Assembly: GCA_018242365.1 (NCBI GenBank) | Contig: JAFECB010000015.1 | Span: forward strand, 122,885 to 186,884 | Direction: 5' to 3' | DNA: 64,000 nucleotides | Source of the DNA: Pseudomonadota bacterium | GTDB taxonomy: Bacteria; Pseudomonadota; Gammaproteobacteria; Xanthomonadales; Xanthomonadaceae | Part shown: piece after piece, positions 8,096-16,623 of the stretch | Numbering within the stretch: position 1 is the first letter of the stretch | How the letters are laid out: every line of letters starts with the position of its first letter | Notes under the pieces: generated by a model | Databases searched by the model: none | What the model was told of the DNA's origin: nothing | What the model saw: the letters and a program-made list of their open reading frames with translations, nothing else | Made by a program: the position numbers and the translations under genes

Positions 8096-8968
8096 TCAGT
8101 CCATGCAGCTCGCATCCGCCTGTGGGCAATGCACGAACTGCACCGGCACGCCATGCGCACGCAGCACTGCCGCGTATTGCCGCTGGCGCATCTCGAACAT
8201 GGCAAAGCCCTGCGTCAGCTGCGCGCGGTCGGTGATACCCACGGCATTGCGCTGCTGCCACGCCGCAGCATCGAGCATGCCGATTCGCACTTCGCCATCG
8301 GCATAACGCACCAATGGCTCGGGTGGCTGATCGATCATGCATGTGGTTTCCGGTGCCAGCAGCGCCGCATCCAGTAATGCCCATAGTGGCTCCAGGCCTG
8401 CATGCTGGTACTGCATCGCGGTCATCGCCAGCAGGTCATGCAGGCTCTGGTAACGCATGTGTTCAACCCGACTACCGATGCCGGCCTGCAAGGCCAGTGC
8501 GAGGTCAGCCCCGGCCATGCCGCGATCGAACAAGGCGTCTTCCAGCGCCTCGGCAACAGCCGCCACCGCCGCGCCGCGCAGGACGAAGGGCATGACCCGC
8601 AACACGCCACCTGCGCAGTCAGGATCGGCACGCAGTGGTTCCGGCACGTTGCCCTCGGCATCGGCACCAAAGCCGATCATGCGAGCGCCAAAACCATCGT
8701 TCGGCATGCGCTGCAGCAAATCCTCCAGCGCCGCGTGGACCGGCCAACCCGGCCGCAGCACTTCGGCAGGATCGAAATGGACCGCCAGCAAGCCAAGATC
8801 GCAGTCAGTGACCTGCGGTGCCAATTTGGCCAAATCGCGGCCCAGCATCGCGGCGACATCGCCTGCGGATACGCTGGACAGTGCCGGGTTCGCCGCCTGC
8901 CCGGCCTCACGCAGTTCGACCGCCACCAACCCCCGGAATACGGGTATCACGTCTTTGCGGGAGTTCAT
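8096..8968 (-). CDS. Conserved hypothetical cytoplasmic protein
   Basis: 290 residues, acidic, with no signal peptide or membrane segment. I recognise no domain. The protein is rich in Ala and Leu, predominantly helical in appearance, with a few conserved-looking aromatic stretches (MRYQSLHDLLAMTAMQYQH near the centre, MFEMRQRQYAAVL near the end). Codon use matches neighbours, so it is a genuine gene rather than an antisense frame. It is transcribed away from the downstream thiolase gene; their starts are about 75 bases apart, with a shared promoter region. No function can be assigned. Confidence 0.7.
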   Translation of the reverse strand: MNSRKDVIPVFRGLVAVELREAGQAANPALSSVSAGDVAAMLGRDLAKLAPQVTDCDLGLLAVHFDPAEVLRPGWPVHAALEDLLQRMPNDGFGARMIGFGADAEGNVPEPLRADPDCAGGVLRVMPFVLRGAAVAAVAEALEDALFDRGMAGADLALALQAGIGSRVEHMRYQSLHDLLAMTAMQYQHAGLEPLWALLDAALLAPETTCMIDQPPEPLVRYADGEVRIGMLDAAAWQQRNAVGITDRAQLTQGFAMFEMRQRQYAAVLRAHGVPVQFVHCPQADASCMD

Positions 8969-9044
8969 CTGGAGCTTCGACTCGATATCGTCACACTACA
9001 CTGACTACATTATGCGCGCGGCCTCCTGCCGCCGAGGGCCTGCC

Positions 9045-10322
9045 ATGCAATTCGGTCGTCCAGTCGCCGTGCTCGGCGGTGTCCGCATCCCGTTCTGTCG
9101 CCGCAACACGGCCTATTCCGATGTCGGCAACCTCGGCCTGTCGGTGCGCACGCTGGGCGCGCTGGTCGAGAAATTCGGCCTCAGCGGCAAGCAGCTGGGC
9201 GAAGTCGCGATGGGTGCGGTGATCAAGCACTCCTCGGACTGGAACCTCGGCCGCGAGGCCACGCTCTCGTCCGGGCTGTCGCCGTTGACGCCCGGCATCA
9301 CCATGCAGCGCGCCTGCGGCACTTCGCTGGACACGATCCTCGGCATTGCCGGCAAGATCGCCACCGGCCAGATTGAGGCCGGCATCGGCGGCGGTTCCGA
9401 TACCACCTCCGACGTGCCGATTGTCTACGGGCAGAAGTTCCGCCGCCGCCTGCTCAATGCCGAATCCGCTCGCAGCACCGGGCAGAAGCTGTCGGCCTTC
9501 AAGGGCTTCAGTTTTTCCGAACTGCGTCCGGATTTTCCCGGCGTGGCCGAGCCGCGCACGGGAAAATCGATGGGCGATCACTGCGAGGACATGGCCAAGC
9601 AATGGGGCATCAGCCGCGAGGCGCAGGACGCGCTGGCGGTGGCCTCCCACCAGAAGCTTGCCGCGGCTTACGGACGCGGCTTCTTCGATGATCTCGTGGT
9701 CAGTTTCCGTGGTGAAACCCGCGACAACATCCTGCGCCCCGACTCCAGCATCGAGAAGCTCGCCACGCTCAAGCCGGCGTTCGACAAGAGCTCCGGCAAG
9801 GGCACCCTGACCGCCGGCAACTCGACGCCGCTCACCGATGGCGCGGCGGCCTGCCTCGTCGCCACCGACGAGTGGGCGGCGCAGCAAGGTTTCGATGTGC
9901 TTTGCCATATCCGCGACGCACAGGTGGCGGCGGTCGATTTCGTCCACGGCGAGGGCCTGCTGATGGCGCCGACCGTGGCGGTGGCCGAACTGCTGGCGCG
10001 CAATAACCTGCGCTTGCAGGATTTTGATTTTTACGAAATCCACGAAGCCTTCGCGGCGCAGGTGTTGTGCACGCTGAAGGCGTGGGAAAGCGCCGATTAC
10101 TGCCGCGATCGCCTCGGCCTTGCTGCGCCCTTGGGCGCGATCGATCCGAGCCGGATCAACCCGAATGGCTCCTCGCTCGCCACCGGCCACCCGTTCGCAG
10201 CCACCGGCGCGCGCATCGTCGCCACTGCCGCCAAGGAACTGAAGCAGCGCGCCGGACGCCGCTGCCTGATCAGCATCTGCACGGCGGGCGGGATGGGTGT
10301 GACGGCGATTCTGGAGCGTTGA
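9045..10322 (+). CDS. Acetyl-CoA C-acyltransferase (thiolase), FadI-like
   Basis: 425 residues. Cleaves 3-ketoacyl-CoA with CoA, or condenses acetyl-CoA units. Thiolase fold with all catalytic elements: nucleophile Cys in QRACGTS, HEAFAAQ, the GHPFAATGAR His and the second Cys in CTAGGMG. Length and the sequence around GKSMGDHCEDMAKQWGISRE are closest to the FadI/trifunctional beta-subunit branch. The reading frame is open far upstream; the ATG at 9045 is chosen because FAD/FadI proteins begin just before the V-A-V-L-G-G-V-R-I-P-F strand; an alternative ATG is at 9012. No FadJ-like partner lies in the window, so whether it works in degradation or biosynthesis is open. May feed the CoA-transferase/ETF genes at 20-26 kb. 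Confidence 0.9.
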   Translation: MQFGRPVAVLGGVRIPFCRRNTAYSDVGNLGLSVRTLGALVEKFGLSGKQLGEVAMGAVIKHSSDWNLGREATLSSGLSPLTPGITMQRACGTSLDTILGIAGKIATGQIEAGIGGGSDTTSDVPIVYGQKFRRRLLNAESARSTGQKLSAFKGFSFSELRPDFPGVAEPRTGKSMGDHCEDMAKQWGISREAQDALAVASHQKLAAAYGRGFFDDLVVSFRGETRDNILRPDSSIEKLATLKPAFDKSSGKGTLTAGNSTPLTDGAAACLVATDEWAAQQGFDVLCHIRDAQVAAVDFVHGEGLLMAPTVAVAELLARNNLRLQDFDFYEIHEAFAAQVLCTLKAWESADYCRDRLGLAAPLGAIDPSRINPNGSSLATGHPFAATGARIVATAAKELKQRAGRRCLISICTAGGMGVTAILER

Positions 10323-10352
10323 GCAGGCGCCGCAGTGGTGCGATCCCGTTGC

Positions 10353-10823
10353 TCAGGCCGAGCCCAAGGGTTTGACGAAGCGCACCGAGCTGTTGTTGTA
10401 GCCGCAGGCGCGATAGAAGGCGTGGGCTTCGCTGCGTTGTGCACCGGAGGTCAACTCGATGCGGGCGGCACCGCCGGCACGGGCGCGACGCTCGGCCTCC
10501 GTCAGCAGGTGGCGACCGACCCCGCAGCCCCGCGCATCCGGCAGGACCACCAGCGCGGTGATCCGGCAGGTGGTGGTGCCCAGTGGCAGGTAGTACATGA
10601 AATCCAGCGCCACCAGCCCGCACACGGCACCGCCGCGGCGGGCCACCACCAGCGCCTGGCGGTCGTTGACGAGGATCGAGGCGATCCGCTCGGCGGCATC
10701 GCGCAGGTCGCAGGGATAGCCGAGTTCTTCCAGCAGGCGCGCCACGTCGTCAGCGTCGGCCATGACCGCATTGCGCAGGTCGATGCTGGTGCCACGATCC
10801 GACGGCGAGAACGCTTGGTTCAT
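10353..10823 (-). CDS. GNAT-family N-acetyltransferase
   Basis: 156 residues. Transfers acetyl from acetyl-CoA to an amine; substrate unknown. The GNAT core is clear: LRNAVMADADDVARLLEEL at the N terminus, a central TALVVLPDARGCGVGRHLL acetyl-CoA loop (R/Q-x-x-G-x-G/A pattern), and AHAFYRACGY near the end, where the Tyr usually protonates the leaving thiol. It faces the thiolase gene convergently and sits 13 bases beyond clp on the same strand, so it may be the last gene of a clp transcript. Confidence 0.88.
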   Translation of the reverse strand: MNQAFSPSDRGTSIDLRNAVMADADDVARLLEELGYPCDLRDAAERIASILVNDRQALVVARRGGAVCGLVALDFMYYLPLGTTTCRITALVVLPDARGCGVGRHLLTEAERRARAGGAARIELTSGAQRSEAHAFYRACGYNNSSVRFVKPLGSA

Positions 10824-10836
10824 GCGTGGGAGCGTC

Positions 10837-11517
10837 CTAGCGGGTGCCGTACACCACCACGGTCTTGCCGCGTGCGTGCAGCTTGCCGTCGGCCTGCAAT
10901 TTCTTCAGCACGCGCCCGGCCATCTCGCGCGAGCAGCCCACGAGGCGCGCCAATTCCTGGCGGGAAACCCGCAACTGGGTGCCCATCGGATGGCTCATCG
11001 ATTCCGGCTCCTTGGCCAGGTCGAACAAGGTGCGGTAGATGCGATCACTGACATCGAGGAAAGCCAACCGCCCGGCCTTGCGGCTGGTGTCGAGCAGGCG
11101 CTTGCTGATCTGCGCGCCGATGGAGTACAGCAGGCGTGCCGCGTCGCCGGGCTGCGCGAGCAGCAGGGCTTGCAGCCGCTCGTAACTGATCTCCGCCAGG
11201 TCGCAGGCAGTGCGCGTGCGCAGCGCCACGTCGCGGTGCTGGCTGGCCACGAACAAGCCCATCTCGCCGACGAATTCGCCGGGGCCGCTGTAGCCCAGCA
11301 CCAGTTCGCGATCATTGTCCTCGGTGGCGATGATGCTGACCGAACCGGAGATGATGTAGTAGAGCGTGTCGGCCGGATCGCCGGGATGGAACACGTCGGT
11401 GCGCGCCGGATAGCGGCGGCGATGGCAGTGGCTGATGAAGCGATCGATGGTGGCCGCGTCCGCCAGCAGTGGATTGTGGATGCGCGGCATCACTGGCCTG
11501 AGGAGTTCAACACCCAT
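10837..11517 (-). CDS. clp: CRP-like global regulator Clp
   Basis: 226 residues. In Xanthomonas, Clp activates extracellular enzyme, polysaccharide and motility genes and is switched off by binding cyclic di-GMP. The cyclic-nucleotide fold (about 25-140) contains LYYIISGSVSIIA and GPGEFVGEMGLF; the C-terminal winged helix carries VSRQELARLVGCSREMAGRV and ends LHARGKTVVVYGTR, almost identical to what I recall of Xanthomonas Clp. The ATG at 11517 is the first in a plausible place; the frame extends upstream but that part is unlike the family. A second ATG (11490) is possible. Divergent from speD, the same arrangement as in Xanthomonas, which supports the call. Confidence 0.95.
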   Translation of the reverse strand: MGVELLRPVMPRIHNPLLADAATIDRFISHCHRRRYPARTDVFHPGDPADTLYYIISGSVSIIATEDNDRELVLGYSGPGEFVGEMGLFVASQHRDVALRTRTACDLAEISYERLQALLLAQPGDAARLLYSIGAQISKRLLDTSRKAGRLAFLDVSDRIYRTLFDLAKEPESMSHPMGTQLRVSRQELARLVGCSREMAGRVLKKLQADGKLHARGKTVVVYGTR

Positions 11518-11696
11518 GCGGCACCATCCTGAATGATCGTCCAAGCTTAGGCGGAACCGTGACGGGGAGCAAACTTCCGGCACTTCCGCGCCGCCGCGCA
11601 CGCGGCGCCATGCCCTCGCCTTGGCCCGGTTGCGCGCCCCCAGGCGGACTTGCCGCATAATGCGCGGTCTGCGTCCTCTCACCGGGTTCCGATGCC

Positions 11697-12488
11697 GTGG
11701 TCAAACCATTGCCGCGCCTGAAGCTGCAAGGCTTCAACAACCTCACCAAGTCGCTCAGCTTCAACATCTACGACGTGTGCTATGCCGCGTCGGAGGACGA
11801 GCGTCGGCGCTACATCGAGTACATCGACGAGGAATACAACGCCGACCGCCTGACCCAGATCCTGACCGACGTGGCCGAGATCATCGGCGCCAACATCCTC
11901 AACGTCGCCCGCCAGGACTACGACCCGCAAGGCGCGTCGGTGACGATCCTGATCTCCGAGCAGCCGGTGATCGACAAGGCCGACGCCAAGGGCGTGATCT
12001 CCGACGCGGTGGTCGCCCACCTCGACAAGTCGCACATCACCGTCCACACCTATCCGGAAACCCATCCGGACAACGGCATCGCCACCTTCCGCGCCGACAT
12101 CGACGTGTCGACCTGCGGGGTGATCTCGCCGTTGAAGGCGCTGAACTACCTGATCGAATCACTCGAATCCGACATCGTGGTGATGGACTACCGCGTGCGC
12201 GGCTTCACCCGCGACGTCAAGGGCAAGAAGCATTACATCGACCACAAGATCAATTCGATCCAGGACTACCTTGCCAAGAACATCCGCGCCCGTTACGAGA
12301 TGATCGACGTCAACGTGTATCAGGAAAACCTGTTCCACACCAAGATGCACGTGAAGGATTTCGACCTCGACCATTACCTGTTCGAGGAGAAGGCACGCAA
12401 CCTGTCGTTCAAGGAGCGGTTGAAGATCGAAGCGCGGCTCAAGCGCGAGATCGAAGAGCTCTACCACGGGCGCAACCTGATCGATTGA
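11697..12488 (+). CDS. speD: S-adenosylmethionine decarboxylase proenzyme
   Basis: 263 residues. Decarboxylates S-adenosylmethionine to supply the aminopropyl group for spermidine. Starts with GTG at 11697 (V-K-P-L-P-R-L); no in-frame ATG precedes it. The proenzyme is expected to cleave itself in [12 protein letters not shown], between Lys and Ser, the Ser becoming the pyruvoyl cofactor. Catalytic Cys lies in [11 protein letters not shown]. Full length for the E. coli-type class 1 enzyme. A CATAAT hexamer at 11656-11661 is a plausible -10 for it. A spermidine synthase gene is not in this window. Confidence 0.95.
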   Translation: MVKPLPRLKLQGFNNLTKSLSFNIYDVCYAASEDERRRYIEYIDEEYNADRLTQILTDVAEIIGANILNVARQDYDPQGASVTILISEQPVIDKADAKGVISDAVVAHLDKSHITVHTYPETHPDNGIATFRADIDVSTCGVISPLKALNYLIESLESDIVVMDYRVRGFTRDVKGKKHYIDHKINSIQDYLAKNIRARYEMIDVNVYQENLFHTKMHVKDFDLDHYLFEEKARNLSFKERLKIEARLKREIEELYHGRNLID

Positions 12489-12590
12489 TCGTGCGACGCT
12501 TGCGCGTGGCCGTGCGCTGAATCGCCGGGTGGAGCTGCGCAAGGCGGATGGCTGAAATCGGGCCGGCGGCTGCGTGATCCCCCGCGTCGA

Positions 12591-12607
12591 TCCCCGGCCT
12601 CCGGGGA
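12591..12607. terminator. Putative hairpin ending speD
   Basis: TCCCCGG-CCT-CCGGGGA, a perfect 7-bp stem, sits 103 bases after speD and just before the rplM promoter. It lacks a strong T-run, so it may be a weak terminator or insulating hairpin. Confidence 0.4.
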
Positions 12608-12616
12608 AGGGTTGCT

Positions 12617-12646
12617 TTGACAGTCGGGGCGAGACCTGCCTATAAT
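12617..12646 (+). promoter_or_regulatory. Sigma-70 promoter of rplM-rpsI
   Basis: TTGACA at 12617-12622 and TATAAT at 12641-12646, both perfect hexamers, separated by 18 bases. It predicts a transcript start near 12653 and a leader of about 114 bases before rplM. Confidence 0.88.
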
Positions 12647-12766
12647 TGCGGTTCTTTCGTGCCCGTGGTGGTTGAGCCGGCGCGAAAGGACAACGCGAGG
12701 CGACGTTCCGCGAGCCGCAATGGCGAGGGAACCAGCCCGACCATGCACCCCTGAATCGAGTTCGTC

Positions 12767-13195
<429 letters not shown>

Positions 13196-13197
13196 TC

Positions 13198-13590
13198 ATG
13201 GCCATCACTCAGAATTACGGCACCGGCCGTCGCAAGTCCTCCACCGCCCGCGTGTTCCTGCGCAAGGGCAGCGGCAACATCACCATCAATGATCGTCCGC
13301 TGGACGAGTTCTTCGGTCGCGAGACCGCGCGCATGATCGTGCGCCAGCCGCTCGAGCTGACCAAGCACGTCGAGACCTTCGACATCAAGGTGACGGCCGC
13401 CGGCGGCGGCACCACCGGCCAGGCCGGCGCCATCCGCCTCGGCATCGCCCGCGCGCTGGTCGAGTACGACGAAACCCTGAAGTCCGAACTGCGCAAGGCC
13501 GGTTTCATGACCCGCGATGCGCGCGAGGTGGAGCGCAAGAAGGTTGGCCTGCACAAGGCCCGTCGCGCCACCCAGTTCTCCAAGCGCTAA
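13198..13590 (+). CDS. rpsI: 30S ribosomal protein S9
   Basis: 130 residues, full length. Small-subunit protein whose basic tail reaches the P-site tRNA. Diagnostic: [15 protein letters not shown] at the N terminus, [19 protein letters not shown] in the middle, and the conserved C-terminal SKR ([10 protein letters not shown]). Begins two bases after the rplM stop, so translation is coupled. A compact hairpin at 13624 may mark the transcript end. Confidence 0.98.
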   Translation: MAITQNYGTGRRKSSTARVFLRKGSGNITINDRPLDEFFGRETARMIVRQPLELTKHVETFDIKVTAAGGGTTGQAGAIRLGIARALVEYDETLKSELRKAGFMTRDAREVERKKVGLHKARRATQFSKR

Positions 13591-13623
13591 TCCCATCGCC
13601 CCGTGGGGGTGTCTCGGCAGCTT

Positions 13624-13643
13624 GCCCGTACGGAAGTACGGGC
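13624..13643. terminator. GGAA-loop hairpin after rpsI
   Basis: GCCCGTAC-GGAA-GTACGGGC is a perfect 8-bp stem closed by a stable GNRA-type tetraloop 34 bases after rpsI. No T-run follows, so it may protect the 3' end rather than terminate by itself. Confidence 0.45.
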
Positions 13644-13723
13644 GGCGCTACCGCTCCTACCCACGGAACGATGGTCTACGCGCTTCACCCGGAGTTTTCT
13701 GGGCGAAGTACAATCTGTTTCAT

Positions 13724-13798
13724 AGCCCCGTCGCCAAGCGGTAAGGCACCTGACTCTGACTCAGGCATTCGGAGGTTCGAATCCTTCCGGGGCTGCCA
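13724..13798 (+). tRNA. tRNA-Gln (anticodon CTG)
   Basis: Cloverleaf folded by eye. Acceptor AGCCCCG (13724-13730) pairs with CGGGGCT (13788-13794); D arm GCC-AAGCGGTAA-GGC; anticodon stem CCTGA/TCAGG around loop CTCTGAC, giving anticodon CTG, which reads CAG; T arm GGAGG-TTCGAAT-CCTTC with one G-T pair. CCA is encoded (13796-13798). A TACAAT -10 hexamer at 13709-13714 is well placed for a start at the mature 5' end. Confidence 0.96.
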
Positions 13799-13818
13799 TA
13801 TTCGAAATGGTTTGATCC

Positions 13819-13846
13819 ACACAACCCGCCGCATGGCGGGTTGTGT
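13819..13846 (+). terminator. Terminator of tRNA-Gln
   Basis: ACACAACCCGCC-GCAT-GGCGGGTTGTGT, a perfect 12-bp stem with a 4-base loop, 20 bases after the tRNA and followed by TCGTTTC. Strong hairpin with a short T-run. Confidence 0.8.
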
Positions 13847-13905
13847 CGTTTCGGGGCCGACGCAGTGGGACAATGCGGGCTTGCCTGCCTGCACGGATAT
13901 CCGCG

Positions 13906-14652
13906 ATGCCTCCCGTCGCCGAGTTTGCCCCACCGGCCATCGCGCTGGTCGATCTCGATGTCGCCCTGCGCGAGCAGGGCTACGCCGTCCTTGCATCTAC
14001 CGATGTGGCGGCGCTTGCGGGCGTCACGCCGGAGGCGCTGCGCGCTCTGGAGCCGAGTTGGGATGACCTGCCGGCGGACACCTATCTGAAGGATGGCGGG
14101 AGGTATCGCCGGCGTCGCCATTCCTGCTTCATTGCAGAAGGCGAGGCACTGCACCAAGTACCGCACCGCATGCATTTCCAGCCGGTGGATTACAACGCCC
14201 TGCATGGCGGGATGCAGCGTTGGTTCGAACCGATCGCACCGGCTATCGCGTCGTCGCCCTCGTTTGCCACCCTGATTCTTGCGTTGGCGAAGACTTGCTG
14301 GAAGCAACTGCCTAGATCGCGCTGGCACATCGAGGCGCACCAGTTCCGCATCGACACCGCCGACGGCGTCGGTCGTCCGACCCCGGAAGGCGCGCATCGT
14401 GATGGCGTGGATTTCGTCGCGGTCTTCCTGGTCGGTCGTCGCGCAATCCGCGGTGGCGAAACCCGCGTCTTCGCCGCCGACCGTCGCGAGGGCGAGCGCT
14501 TCACCCTGTCCGAACCGTGGTCGCTGCTGCTGATGGAAGATGCGCGGGTGATCCACGAATCCACTCCGATCCTGCCGCTGGGCGACGAGCCCGGCCATCG
14601 CGATACCCTGGTGCTGACGTTTCGGGCCAACGCGTTCCTGGGCGAGGATTGA
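13906..14652 (+). CDS. 2OG-Fe(II) dioxygenase family protein
   Basis: 248 residues. Belongs by sequence to the 2OG-Fe_Oxy_2 family (which includes free amino-acid hydroxylases such as isoleucine dioxygenase). Seen: IEAHQFRID, then PEGAHRDGVDFV giving the H-x-D iron pair, RAIRGGETRVF, and RVIHESTPILPL providing the distal iron His; RDTLVLTFRAN supplies the Arg that usually binds 2-oxoglutarate. All metal ligands are present, so activity is expected; the substrate is unknown, with amino acids most likely. The ATG at 13906 is chosen; one at 13873 would add 11 residues. It precedes the tyrosine-degradation genes but is separated from them by a possible operator. Confidence 0.85.
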   Translation: MPPVAEFAPPAIALVDLDVALREQGYAVLASTDVAALAGVTPEALRALEPSWDDLPADTYLKDGGRYRRRRHSCFIAEGEALHQVPHRMHFQPVDYNALHGGMQRWFEPIAPAIASSPSFATLILALAKTCWKQLPRSRWHIEAHQFRIDTADGVGRPTPEGAHRDGVDFVAVFLVGRRAIRGGETRVFAADRREGERFTLSEPWSLLLMEDARVIHESTPILPLGDEPGHRDTLVLTFRANAFLGED

Positions 14653-14675
14653 GGTCGGCCTGCTGGGAGCGAAAC

Positions 14676-14691
14676 AGTTACAATTGCAACT
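14676..14691. promoter_or_regulatory. Candidate operator before fumarylacetoacetase gene
   Basis: AGTTACAATTGCAACT is a 16-bp palindrome with one mismatched pair, 27 bases before the start codon, and contains TACAAT, a plausible -10. Its position suggests a repressor site controlling the aromatic degradation genes. Inference from symmetry only. Confidence 0.45.
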
Positions 14692-14718
14692 ATCCATCCG
14701 AATCGTTCCGAGGCGGCA

Positions 14719-15708
14719 ATGAAACTGGGATCCCTGAAGGAAGGCGGGCGCGACGGCACCCTGGTCGTGGTCTCGCGTGACCTGCAAACCGCGGTGCGTG
14801 CCAATGGCATCGCGCCGACCCTGCAGCGGGCGTTGGAAGACTGGGATGCGATTGCGCCGCGGCTCAACGCGCTCTATGAAGACCTGTGCGAAGGCCGTGC
14901 GGCGGGTGCTTTCGATCTCGACATGCACCTGCTCGCGGCACCGTTGCCGCGCGCCTACGAATTCGTCGATGGCAGCGCCTATCTGCCGCACGTGGAGCGG
15001 GTGCGCCGCGCGCGCGGTGCCACCGTGCCGGAGAGCTTCTACGTCGATCCGCTGATGTACCAGGCGGTCAGCGCCGGCTTCCTTGGCCCGCGCGATCCGG
15101 TCAGGGTGGTCAGTGCGGACTACGGCATCGATCTGGAAGCCGAGGTGGTGGTGATCACCGACGATGTGCCGATGGCGGTGACGCCGGAACAGGCTGCCGA
15201 GCACATCCAGCTGATCGGCCTGGTCAACGATGTCTCGCTGCGCAACCTGATTCCGCCGGAACTGGCCAAGGGTTTCGGCTTCCTGCAGTCGAAGCCGCGC
15301 AGCGCGCTCAGCCCGGTGTTCGTGACGCCTGACGAATTGGGCGAGGCCTGGCAGGGCAACAAGGTGCATCTGGCCATGCTCACCCACATCAATGGGCAGT
15401 GGTTCGGCGCGCCGGAAGCGGGCGTGGACATGCAGTTCGATTTCGCCCAGCTGGTCGCACATGCCGCCAAGACCCGGCCGCTGTCGGCCGGCACGATTGT
15501 CGGTTCCGGTACCGTGGCCAACGAGGACACCTCGCTGGGTGCGTCCTGCTTTGCCGAGCAGCGCACGGTGGAGACCCTGCGCGACGGCAAGCCGAGCACG
15601 CCGTTCATGGTGTTCGGCGACCGCCTGCGGGTGGAAATGCTGGATCGGCAAGGCCAGAGCGTGTTCGGTGCGATCGAGCAGGTGATCGAGCAACAGCCCC
15701 GCCCTTGA
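14719..15708 (+). CDS. Fumarylacetoacetate hydrolase family protein
   Basis: 329 residues. Hydrolyses fumarylacetoacetate to fumarate and acetoacetate, the last step of tyrosine/homogentisate breakdown. FAH fold with metal-binding acids in YGIDLEAEVVVI (E-x-E type), the segment LVNDVSLRNLIPPELAKGFGFLQSKP, and the LSAGTIVGSGTVAN loop near the C terminus. The length matches the bacterial short FAH branch found beside maiA in Xanthomonadaceae, about 90 residues shorter than the mammalian enzyme. Next to the maleylacetoacetate isomerase gene on the same strand, which fixes the pathway. Acetoacetate produced here can be activated by the CoA-transferase at 22.4-23.9 kb. Confidence 0.92.
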   Translation: MKLGSLKEGGRDGTLVVVSRDLQTAVRANGIAPTLQRALEDWDAIAPRLNALYEDLCEGRAAGAFDLDMHLLAAPLPRAYEFVDGSAYLPHVERVRRARGATVPESFYVDPLMYQAVSAGFLGPRDPVRVVSADYGIDLEAEVVVITDDVPMAVTPEQAAEHIQLIGLVNDVSLRNLIPPELAKGFGFLQSKPRSALSPVFVTPDELGEAWQGNKVHLAMLTHINGQWFGAPEAGVDMQFDFAQLVAHAAKTRPLSAGTIVGSGTVANEDTSLGASCFAEQRTVETLRDGKPSTPFMVFGDRLRVEMLDRQGQSVFGAIEQVIEQQPRP

Positions 15709-15797
15709 TCGCGGGGCCGTCCGGCGGTCAAACTGGTGGAATCGGCGGTCGGCGATGGGCAGCTTGATCAGGCATGATCACGGGATCGGGGGGCACG

Positions 15798-16457
15798 ATG
15801 GGCGATAACCTGCGGCTGTATTCCTATTGGCGTTCCAGCGCGGCGTATCGCGTCCGGATCGGCTTGAACCTGAAAGGGCTGGAATACGAGACCATTCCGG
15901 TCCACCTCGTGGAAGACGGTGGTCAACAGCACGCACCTGCGTATCGCGAGATCAATCCGCAGGAGCTGGTGCCGACCCTGCTGCACGGCCAGCGCCGGCT
16001 CACCCAGTCCCTGTCGATCCTCGAATACCTGGACGAGATCTGGCCGGATAGTCCGCTGCTGCCTGCCACCTCACGCGAACGCCAACGCGCCCGCGCCCTG
16101 GGGCTGATGGTCGCCTGCGACATCCATCCGCTCAACAACCTGCGGGTGTTGCAGTATTTCGAACGCGAATGGCAGCTGTCACAGCCGCAGCGCGAGGCGT
16201 GGATGCGGCACTGGATCGAGACCGGGTTCCGGGTGCTCGAAACCCAACTGAAGGATCATCCGTCGACCGGCACCTATTGCGATGGTGATACGCCGGGCTT
16301 TTCCGATTGCTGCCTGATTCCGCAGGTCTACAACGCCCGCCGCGTCGGCATCGATATGGCGGCGTATCCGGCGATTGCGCGGATCGAGAAGGAATGCCTG
16401 GCGTTGCCGGAGTTCGATGACGCGCGCCCGGAGAACCAGCCGGACGCACCAGCCTGA
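15798..16457 (+). CDS. maiA: Maleylacetoacetate isomerase
   Basis: 219 residues, zeta-class glutathione transferase. Isomerises maleylacetoacetate to fumarylacetoacetate with glutathione as cofactor, one step before the upstream gene product. Diagnostic: YSYWRSSAAYRVRIGLNLKG, where SSAAYRVRI is the zeta-class signature with the catalytic Ser, then INPQELVPTL and SILEYLDEIWP for glutathione binding, and the helical domain with ACDIHPLNNLRVLQYF. The ATG at 15798 follows ATCGGGGGGC; an in-frame ATG eight codons upstream is less likely. Transcription converges on pilU across a palindromic repeat. Confidence 0.95.
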   Translation: MGDNLRLYSYWRSSAAYRVRIGLNLKGLEYETIPVHLVEDGGQQHAPAYREINPQELVPTLLHGQRRLTQSLSILEYLDEIWPDSPLLPATSRERQRARALGLMVACDIHPLNNLRVLQYFEREWQLSQPQREAWMRHWIETGFRVLETQLKDHPSTGTYCDGDTPGFSDCCLIPQVYNARRVGIDMAAYPAIARIEKECLALPEFDDARPENQPDAPA

Positions 16458-16543
16458 TTTGCGTCCTTGCGCGGCTGTCGCAGGAACCTCCGGAACGGGT
16501 GCGACTAGGCCACGCGGGCAGGCTGTCGACTGTCGCAACCTTG

Positions 16544-16604
16544 TCGCGCCCCTGCGGTGCGCTCCCACGGGGCAACACTGCAGGAGCGCACCGCAGGGGC
16601 GCGA
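16544..16604. repeat. Palindromic REP-like repeat, locus 2
   Basis: Inverted pair of the same unit as at 8.0 kb: TCGCGCCCCTGCGGTGCGCT (from 16544) and AGCGCACCGCAGGGGCGCGA (to 16604) form a near-perfect hairpin with a short loop. It lies between convergent maiA and pilU. Confidence 0.85.
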
Positions 16605-16623
16605 TGGCGTGACAGGGATTCGA

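Noticed and set aside
13720..15693. Long minus-strand frame over the dioxygenase and fumarylacetoacetase genes
   Set aside because: Antisense to two recognised enzymes and the tRNA; no motif and no Shine-Dalgarno.
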